From a virus: a DNA stretch of 46,870 bases. Position numbers and translations under genes: made by a program. The stretch spans positions 1 through 46,870 of IMG/VR virus record IMGVR_UViG_3300020205_001735. The stretch is one strand, 5' to 3'. Below, in pieces: positions 43,037 to 46,870 of this stretch. The notes beneath the pieces were generated by a model. The model did no database searches. It was not told the origin of the DNA and worked only from the letters and a program-made list of their open reading frames with translations. Numbering within the stretch: the stretch's first letter is position 1; every line of letters begins with the position of its first letter.

Positions 43037-43262
43037 TGTTTCTAAAATAAGGATGTTGTTCGTGCCACTTCTTTACAGCAGAAACTCCCTCACGAACTGT
43101 CTTCGCTCCTGCCTTTTTTGTTAGGTCAATGGTGTCCCACTTGCCTTTATCTTTTGTAGGGTGGTTTACCATGATGTCACCCGGCTTACCCTTACCTATA
43201 TTATTAGTCTTTTTATAGACAACGTGTTTCTCTCCTCCTGCGGAGACTTTTACCTTGGCCAT
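43029..43262 (-). CDS. small basic protein
   Basis: A 77-residue protein (MAKVKVSAGGEKHVVYKK, later HPTKDKGKWDTIDLTKK and AVKKWHEQHPYF). It shares the cluster's basic, Gly/Lys-rich character. The start overlaps the stop of the 51-residue gene by one base (TAATG). No domain recognised. Confidence 0.75.
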   Translation of the reverse strand: MAKVKVSAGGEKHVVYKKTNNIGKGKPGDIMVNHPTKDKGKWDTIDLTKKAGAKTVREGVSAVKKWHEQHPYFRNNG

Positions 43263-43417
43263 TATTTCTTCTTTTTGGTTTGAGACTTAATAACTCTCTC
43301 TTGTTTTAACATGGCGGCAGTAGGCTTCTTGCCTGATCCTTTGTTAGCACGAATGTTGTCCCAAAGTCCTCTTGGGGATACGCTTCCGTCCTTTCTTTTA
43401 AGCATCTGTTTTTTCAT
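43262..43417 (-). CDS. 51-residue basic protein
   Basis: Reading the minus strand from 43417 gives MKKQMLKRKDGSVSPRGLWD, NIRANKGSGKKPTAAMLKQE, and a Lys-rich end. The RGLWDNIRAxxGSGKKPTxxML pattern is a recurrent small protein of Bacteroidota phages. Its stop overlaps the next start by 1 base and its start overlaps the preceding stop by 4 bases (ATGA), so it is clearly translated as part of the cluster. Function unknown. Confidence 0.82.
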   Translation of the reverse strand: MKKQMLKRKDGSVSPRGLWDNIRANKGSGKKPTAAMLKQERVIKSQTKKKK

Positions 43418-43551
43418 CGCCCTTGACCTCTATATGATTTAACATAGTTCTTAGAGTTCTTTGAGCAAGAACACTTTGTCTTTGCGATAACACCGGGTCT
43501 ACTAACCTTCGGTTTCTTTTTAAAACTGCTTGTGGACTGAACCTTTGCCAT
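43414..43551 (-). CDS. 45-residue basic protein
   Basis: I choose the ATG at 43551 (MAKVQSTSSFKKKPKVSRPG) over a longer frame to 43650, because a -7 box lies 21 bases upstream and the longer frame would read through it and into the divergent gene. The protein continues with KTKCSCSKNSKNYVKSYRGQGR; this KxxxPGVxAKTK-SKNYxxxYRGQGR type is widespread in Bacteroidota phages. First gene of the minus-strand basic cluster. Confidence 0.8.
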   Translation of the reverse strand: MAKVQSTSSFKKKPKVSRPGVIAKTKCSCSKNSKNYVKSYRGQGR

Positions 43552-43571
43552 AGTAATTTTTTTATCAAAAA

Positions 43572-43579
43572 CAAAGATA
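43572..43579 (-). promoter_or_regulatory. -7 box TATCTTTG for the basic-protein cluster
   Basis: The minus strand reads TATCTTTG, an exact match, 20 bases before the ATG at 43551. It forms a divergent pair with the plus-strand box at 43600. No good -33 TTG found. Confidence 0.55.
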
Positions 43580-43599
43580 TAGAAATATGTTTCTCTCCG

Positions 43600-43607
43600 T
43601 ATATTTG
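43600..43607 (+). promoter_or_regulatory. -7 box TATATTTG for the 49-residue gene
   Basis: TATATTTG matches the consensus and lies 20 bases before the ATG at 43628. Divergent with the minus-strand box at 43572. No TTG at standard -33 spacing. Confidence 0.5.
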
Positions 43608-43627
43608 TGTACCTAAAATTTATAATC

Positions 43628-43777
43628 ATGAACGATTTACTATTCCTCAAGTCACAGATAAGAGTGTTCCACCCAGAGTGGACAGATGCTCAAGTTGAAA
43701 TGGAAGCAATCAAAATACATAAAGAGGCAACCTCTATCGCAGACGATGATGAAGAGTGCTTATACTGCGGATCATGA
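43628..43777 (+). CDS. 49-residue acidic protein
   Basis: ATG at 43628 gives MNDLLFLKSQIRVFHPEWTD, a helical middle (AQVEMEAIKIHKEA) and an acidic end (DDDEECLYCGS). It carries a C-terminal CxxC that could bind metal. It overlaps the next gene by ATGA (43774-43777), supporting translation. Function unknown. Confidence 0.75.
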   Translation: MNDLLFLKSQIRVFHPEWTDAQVEMEAIKIHKEATSIADDDEECLYCGS

Positions 43778-43935
43778 AAAAGCCAAAATATAAATGCCCT
43801 GTCTGTGGGTACTACAACGCTCACCAACTTGGATGTCCCGAGGTTGGTAAGAAAATAAAGTTGTGTGATATTATCAAAGACTACAAAGTAGCAAAAGAAA
43901 GTGGTGAGGAGTATAAACTTCCTCCCAATTTATAA
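43774..43935 (+). CDS. 53-residue zinc-ribbon-like protein
   Basis: ATG at 43774 gives MKKPKYKCPVCGYYNAHQLG and later KLCDIIKDYKVAKES. CPxCG near residue 8 with a later Cys pair (C21, C31) suggests a small zinc-binding domain. Overlaps the preceding gene by 4 bases. Function unknown. Confidence 0.75.
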   Translation: MKKPKYKCPVCGYYNAHQLGCPEVGKKIKLCDIIKDYKVAKESGEEYKLPPNL

Positions 43936-43959
43936 TCTCTATTGTTGAAAACTTATTAA

Positions 43960-43988
43960 TTGTTATTTCAATGACTTTTGTATATTTG
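43960..43988 (+). promoter_or_regulatory. promoter TTG-N18-TATATTTG of the 44007 operon
   Basis: TTG (43960-43962) and TATATTTG (43981-43988) are 18 bases apart, close to the Bacteroidota consensus, and the -7 box is 18 bases before the ATG at 44007. It lies in the 71-base gap after the zinc-ribbon gene. Confidence 0.68.
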
Positions 43989-44006
43989 TGAAATATAAAA
44001 CACAAA

Positions 44007-44279
44007 ATGCAAAAATTAAAAGTAACGAACGAGACGATTCAAGAATACGCTCATGCCTGTCACAAAGTATTAACAGAGTTATTGGCACTCAACATGGATT
44101 TGACCAACGAAGAAATTATTGAGTCATTTGACGGAATGAGTAAGGAACTTAACTCTCTTGCAAATGAAGCCTTTGATAAGATGAGAGAAGATCCGGAGTT
44201 TCAACAAGAGGCTGAGGCTTTCCTTAACGCAATAAAAACAGCCCCTTCTAGTGAAGATAGTGAAGCAGCTAGTGTATGA
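44007..44279 (+). CDS. small acidic helical protein
   Basis: A 90-residue acidic protein, almost all alpha-helix (KVLTELLALNMDLTNEEIIE; ANEAFDKMREDPEFQQEAEA), with a Ser/Glu-rich end. No motif is recognised. It has its own promoter and leads the rightmost operon, upstream of the structured RNA candidate at 44497. Confidence 0.78.
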   Translation: MQKLKVTNETIQEYAHACHKVLTELLALNMDLTNEEIIESFDGMSKELNSLANEAFDKMREDPEFQQEAEAFLNAIKTAPSSEDSEAASV

Positions 44280-44283
44280 GCGA

Positions 44284-44379
44284 ATGCTCCGCAAGACCTT
44301 TAGCGAGTATGTCTCTGATGAGGTAAAGTTAGAGGTTTTGACTTGGGTACTCTCTCAAATGAATAAGAAAGAAAAGTAA
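44284..44379 (+). CDS. possible 31-residue peptide
   Basis: ATG at 44284 gives MLRKTFSEYVSDEVKLEVLT and a Lys-rich end, stop at 44379; a GTG at 44272 would add four residues and overlap the preceding stop. It looks like a short amphipathic helix. It is too short to be sure of by codon statistics, but it lies neatly between the 44007 gene and the structured RNA. Confidence 0.4.
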   Translation: MLRKTFSEYVSDEVKLEVLTWVLSQMNKKEK

Positions 44380-44496
44380 TAGCCACAAGCGCGGTGGATC
44401 GTAAAACACAGTAAGCCTCTGACACAAGCTCAAGTAACTGTTCTCATCGTATAGGAGATAGAGTTAGCCTTCTCGACGTCGTTTAAAAAGGCACAT
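44380..44496 (+). other. non-coding stretch with small hairpins
   Basis: No start codon with a convincing frame is seen here. CCAC / GTGG (44383-44397) and GCCTT / AAGGC (44467-44492) can form hairpins, the second enclosing a CGACGTCG palindrome. It may be the 5' part of the structured RNA that follows. Confidence 0.4.
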
Positions 44497-44633
44497 AGGG
44501 GAGTGGCGGAATAAAGACGCTAAGGAGGTAAGATAGATAACACATAAAAGGATTACCTAAGGTATAAGCACGACAAGCTGTTATAGCCTTTCCAGTGAGT
44601 GTTATCATGCAGGGTTATAACCTGTCTCCCTTG
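44497..44633 (+). ncRNA. tRNA-like structured RNA with a pseudoknot in place of the anticodon arm
   Basis: A 7-bp acceptor-like stem pairs AGGGGAG (44497-44503) with CTCCCTT (44626-44632; one G-U). TG follows, then a D-arm-like GCG / CGC hairpin (44506-44520) whose sequence, TGGCGGAATAAAGACGC, resembles the tRNA-Leu D-arm. A T-arm-like 5-bp stem (44609-44613 / 44621-44625, 7-nt loop GTTATAA) abuts the acceptor strand directly. Between them, AGGTAA (44526-44531) pairs with TTACCT (44553-44558), and GATAACAC (44536-44543) pairs with GTGTTATC (44599-44606), crossing it as a pseudoknot. A 9-bp hairpin with one bulge lies at 44559-44590. Length 137 nt, 21 nt before the next ATG. The T-loop is not canonical and there is no anticodon loop, so it is not a normal tRNA. 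Confidence 0.5.
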
Positions 44634-44653
44634 CAAAATTAAAAATAAATACA

Positions 44654-45040
44654 ATGAGCAAAAAGTACACGATTGAATTATCTGAAGATCAAATGAGATT
44701 GATTGCAGACTGCATGGAGGATGTATCTCGATTTGCCTCTGGACAATGGCAGTTAAGACATACTATTGAAGAAATGCTGAGAGGGTTGCCATTTGACGAG
44801 CAGATGAAAAGACGTGATGAAGTTGAAGAATTGCTAAGACAGGCTAAAAACGTTCTTCTCCCTGACTTTGTAGACAATGAAAGTTATGGGTATAACAGTA
44901 CCGAATTTATTGGTAACTGCTATCAAATTTACAGGACTATATTGTATCAATTAGCAATGGATAATAATTGGGATAACGTCTATTCCTATCCCTCCTTAGC
45001 AAGTGGAACTATGGGTACGATTAAGATTGAGAAGCTATGA
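44654..45040 (+). CDS. phage protein, unknown
   Basis: A 128-residue protein. The start MSKKYTIELSEDQMRLIADC and the phrase EDVSRFASGQ followed by helical segments are typical of a recurrent phage family whose members begin with an ELSxEQxRLIAxCxEDxSRF pattern. Aromatic-rich C-terminus. No catalytic residues seen. It follows the structured RNA by 20 bases and overlaps the next gene by 4 bases. Confidence 0.8.
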   Translation: MSKKYTIELSEDQMRLIADCMEDVSRFASGQWQLRHTIEEMLRGLPFDEQMKRRDEVEELLRQAKNVLLPDFVDNESYGYNSTEFIGNCYQIYRTILYQLAMDNNWDNVYSYPSLASGTMGTIKIEKL

Positions 45041-45279
45041 GTGAAAAGAAGCAAACCTCGGTAGATGTCCTCTACGAAATACTATGGGAATGCCCAAGAG
45101 ATAAGTGGGAGTGGAATGCCGTACTTAAGGAGGTAAGGGAGATGCATAAGCAGGAGATGAAAGATCTGTACCTTGCCCATGTGACTAAAGTCCCTCGGTT
45201 GAAAAAGATCTTCGAGAAGCAATTTGAGGAATACTACACGAATACATTTGATAGTTATGACACCAAAGGAAAAAGCTAA
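45037..45279 (+). CDS. small protein, unknown
   Basis: An 80-residue charged helical protein (VLKEVREMHKQEMKDLYLAH; LKKIFEKQFEEYYT). It overlaps the preceding stop by ATGA and the next start by 23 bases. No domain is recognised. Confidence 0.75.
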   Translation: MSEKKQTSVDVLYEILWECPRDKWEWNAVLKEVREMHKQEMKDLYLAHVTKVPRLKKIFEKQFEEYYTNTFDSYDTKGKS

Positions 45280-45478
45280 AGATCTACTAGACAAGTACTG
45301 GATATACCTGCGAGCAGGACTGCTTTACGATGAGGAGGCTAAGGATGATGCAAAGCACTGTGCAACAATAGCTGCAAAAGAAATGCTAGAGGAGGTCAAG
45401 GAGCATAAGTATGACGACAGCTCCGCTATTAGAATCATATACTGGTACAAGGTAATAAACGAAATAGAAAAGCTATGA
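45257..45478 (+). CDS. small protein, unknown
   Basis: I choose the ATG at 45257 (MTPKEKAKDLLDKYWIYLRA), 73 residues, rather than 45224, since the phrase MTPKEKAKDLLDKY opens many small phage proteins. Helical, with acidic middle and aromatic end (IIYWYKVINEIEKL). Overlaps neighbours at both ends, the downstream one by 4 bases. Confidence 0.75.
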   Translation: MTPKEKAKDLLDKYWIYLRAGLLYDEEAKDDAKHCATIAAKEMLEEVKEHKYDDSSAIRIIYWYKVINEIEKL

Positions 45479-45717
45479 GCAGAGTAACAATAGAATTTGA
45501 CCGGGTAGAAGAGGCAGAAGAACTGCGTACAGCTCTCGATGGATCTAAGTACAAGATGTTCCTCTGGGAACTCGACCAGAAACTCCGTAGCGTACATAAA
45601 TACGGAGCCGCCATACAAGGATCAGGAGAAGCAACAGAAGCTGAAATGGACGTGTGCTACAGGATAAGAGAGTACATCCGCCAGGAACTACAGGAAAGTA
45701 ACTTGACAATAGAATAG
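45475..45717 (+). CDS. phage protein of the 'LRSxxKYG' type
   Basis: An 80-residue protein: EEAEELRTALDGSKYKMFLW, then LDQKLRSVHKYG and a charged helix (MDVCYRIREYIRQELQES). The WELDQxLRxxxKYG phrase recurs in small hypothetical phage proteins. Function unknown. Overlaps the preceding gene by 4 bases. Confidence 0.78.
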   Translation: MSRVTIEFDRVEEAEELRTALDGSKYKMFLWELDQKLRSVHKYGAAIQGSGEATEAEMDVCYRIREYIRQELQESNLTIE

Positions 45718-45719
45718 AG

Positions 45720-45890
45720 ATGAGAACTAAAACGGTAGAAAGGCTCCTCAAGGAAATGGAGAACAGACCCTGGCATCTTAAATTAAGAGACTGGTGGAAC
45801 ATTAAACGATGGGTATGGACCTGTAGAACTAGATTCATTTGGGATCTGAATTATGAACGTAACATATTTAAACAAAAGAAAGATGAGTGA
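45720..45890 (+). CDS. 56-residue Trp/Arg-rich protein
   Basis: ATG at 45720 gives MRTKTVERLLKEMENRPWHL, then KLRDWWNIKRWVW and a DLNYERNIFKQ end. A short basic protein with five Trp residues. It starts 3 bases after the preceding stop, and its end overlaps the next chosen start by 8 bases. Function unknown. Confidence 0.72.
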   Translation: MRTKTVERLLKEMENRPWHLKLRDWWNIKRWVWTCRTRFIWDLNYERNIFKQKKDE

Positions 45891-46083
45891 TATAACAATG
45901 TGCCTAGGGACAGATTGTCCCCACAGGGAAAAGTGCTATAGGTTTACAGCACCGGCTAACGAGTACGCCCAAAGTTATTTTACGGAGCCGCCAATCAAGG
46001 CAGACGGAACCTGTGACCTTTTCTGGGGACAGACACAGACAGATATCCTCTCTCAACTAAAAGAAATTTTGGGGAATAAGTAA
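45883..46083 (+). CDS. Cys-rich small protein
   Basis: I choose the ATG at 45883 (MSDITMCLGTDCPHREKCYR), 66 residues, which overlaps the preceding gene by 8 bases; a longer start at 45853 lies inside that gene. MCxGxxCPxxxxCYRFxAP then CDLFWG is a recurrent small Cys-rich phage protein, probably metal-binding. Function unknown. Confidence 0.78.
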   Translation: MSDITMCLGTDCPHREKCYRFTAPANEYAQSYFTEPPIKADGTCDLFWGQTQTDILSQLKEILGNK

Positions 46084-46098
46084 GACTTTGTATATTTG
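46069..46098 (+). promoter_or_regulatory. promoter TTG-N19-TATATTTG for the 46129 gene
   Basis: TTG (46069-46071, within TTTTG) and TATATTTG (46091-46098) are 19 bases apart, a full consensus match. It overlaps the end of the Cys-rich gene and lies 30 bases before the ATG at 46129. Confidence 0.72.
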
Positions 46099-46128
46099 TG
46101 TATTATTAATAATAAATACAAAACAGTC

Positions 46129-46542
46129 ATGGCTGATAAAATTAAGAAAAACTTACTAGGAAGAACTGTCACAGTAAAAAGAGAGGCAATGAGTGATGGG
46201 GCTTTAGCAAAGACAAGAACAGTAAAGTCTAAAAGTGGTGGGACAATTAGTTCCAAAACCTCTTACAAAGACGCTGGATCTGTGGCAGGTAAAATGCGTG
46301 CTAACAAGATGACCAAATTAGCTCAACCTCGTCTAAAAAGCTCCGATAAAAAGGAAGGCCATGCTGACGCTGTAAAAGGGGGCCGTAGAAACGCTATCAA
46401 ATTAAACGAAGCAAGAACAGAGTATATGATCCATTCATATAAATATGACCCAGCTAAGGTTGAAAAGGCAATGAAAACTGGAAGAGGTGGAAAAGTTCAA
46501 CGTGTGATGAGAAGAGATTTGAAATCAGGAAGACCATTTTAA
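46129..46542 (+). CDS. basic protein, paralogue of the 41917 protein
   Basis: I choose the ATG at 46129 (MADKIKKNLLGRTVTVKREA), 137 residues, over 46096, which lies upstream in the promoter leader. Very basic, with KNLLGRxVxxxR then KTRTVKSKSGG at the N-terminus, shared with the minus-strand protein at 41917-42324. The C-terminal half (EYMIHSYKYDPAKVEKAMKT) is distinct. Likely nucleic-acid binding or virion-associated; unproven. Confidence 0.82.
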   Translation: MADKIKKNLLGRTVTVKREAMSDGALAKTRTVKSKSGGTISSKTSYKDAGSVAGKMRANKMTKLAQPRLKSSDKKEGHADAVKGGRRNAIKLNEARTEYMIHSYKYDPAKVEKAMKTGRGGKVQRVMRRDLKSGRPF

Positions 46543-46561
46543 ACTAAAAAAAATATAAAAA

Positions 46562-46729
46562 ATGCCAATTAAAAAACAACCGGGTAAAAATTCTGACCCA
46601 CTTACCATCATTGCAAACCGCGTAAATAAAAAAGCAGCGGATTACACTAGAGCAAAACAACAATCTAAATTTGAGGCTAAAGGAATAGCTAAAGCCACCA
46701 CCAAAGGTGTTGGTGTAAAGAGACCATAA
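46562..46729 (+). CDS. 55-residue basic protein
   Basis: ATG at 46562 gives MPIKKQPGKNSDPLTIIANR, VNKKAADYTRAKQQSKFEAK and a Gly/Val/Lys-rich end (KGVGVKRP). It lies 19 bases after the 46129 gene and before a strong terminator, so the two form a short unit. No domain recognised. Confidence 0.72.
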   Translation: MPIKKQPGKNSDPLTIIANRVNKKAADYTRAKQQSKFEAKGIAKATTKGVGVKRP

Positions 46730-46754
46730 GTTAAAAAAATACTTCGCAATGAAT

Positions 46755-46778
46755 AAGCCTCGCAAGAGGTTTTTTTTT
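46755..46778 (+). terminator. intrinsic terminator ending the rightmost unit
   Basis: AAGCCTC-GCAA-GAGGTTT forms a 7-bp stem with a GCAA tetraloop (one G-U), followed by more T residues (nine Ts in all from 46770). It lies 25 bases after the 55-residue gene. A second perfect partner for AAGCCTC, GAGGCTT, occurs at 46827-46833 with its own T-run. Confidence 0.88.
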
Positions 46779-46870
46779 ATCCAAAATCACATTATATGAG
46801 TGATTTCAAATGCATTATCTAACCAGGAGGCTTTTTTGACCGCAATCTCATACAATAGTATGGTTTAATA
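46779..46870. other. right end of window, no gene seen
   Basis: AT-rich stretch after the terminator. It contains GAGGCTT plus a T-run (46827-46837), but no convincing start codon or -7 box on either strand within the visible bases. Confidence 0.5.

Noticed and set aside
44497-44633. A normal tRNA-Leu gene
   Set aside because: There is no anticodon loop, the D-loop lacks GG, the T-loop is GTTATAA rather than TTCRANN, and the length is 137 nt.

Overview
The window is part of a tailed bacteriophage genome, a podovirus-type phage of a Bacteroidota host. Recognisable virion genes (large terminase, portal, scaffold, major capsid protein, ring/adaptor proteins, a very long tail-tip protein and ejection proteins) lie in one long block. 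The host assignment rests on repeated -7 boxes of the Bacteroidota type (TAnnTTTG, seen as TATATTTG or TATCTTTG), the absence of Shine-Dalgarno sequences and an SSB-like DUF3127 protein. The order terminase-portal-scaffold-capsid-rings-tail-ejection-giant protein resembles crAss-like phages (Crassvirales) and relatives. That placement is inference from gene order and sequence style.

Layout. Positions 1-33729 (minus strand) are the late block. Read in the direction of transcription it holds an SSB-like protein, a small protein, a calcineurin-like phosphoesterase, a GroES-like protein, a possible small terminase, the large terminase, portal, scaffold, capsid, an accessory protein, a Cys-rich appendage-like protein, three ring-like proteins, a 1471-residue tail protein and two ejection-type proteins. 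It ends in a giant open frame of at least 4047 codons that runs off the left edge. The giant protein carries a zinc-metallopeptidase motif (HEVTH), a probable ADP-ribosyltransferase domain and long coiled coils, as in polyvalent phage proteins that are injected with the DNA. Positions 33866-41430 (plus strand) are the replication and DNA-metabolism block: a replisome organiser with iteron-like repeats inside it, a primase-helicase, a DnaA domain IV-like protein, a MazG-like protein, a C5 cytosine methyltransferase, a small lipoprotein, a PP-loop (PAPS reductase-like) enzyme and a PD-(D/E)XK-type nuclease. Positions 41450-43551 (minus) hold small, very basic proteins, probably late or virion-associated. 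Positions 43628-46729 (plus) hold many small, tightly overlapping genes of unknown function and end at a strong terminator at 46755.

Most promoters place the -7 box only 16-20 bases before the start codon, so leaders are about 10 nt long. The main exception is the replication operon. Its best-matching promoter (TTTG-N20-TATCTTTG, 34065-34096) is followed by a leader of about 98 nt that folds into two hairpins with perfectly complementary 7-nt loop sequences (a candidate kissing loop), the second resembling a terminator. A second structured RNA candidate (44497-44633) has tRNA-like acceptor, D and T arms but a pseudoknot and a hairpin where the anticodon arm should be. These two RNAs, the in-gene iterons and the giant polyvalent protein are the most interesting items. 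No tRNA of normal form, CRISPR array, insertion sequence, integrase, DNA polymerase, RNA polymerase or recognisable endolysin was seen.
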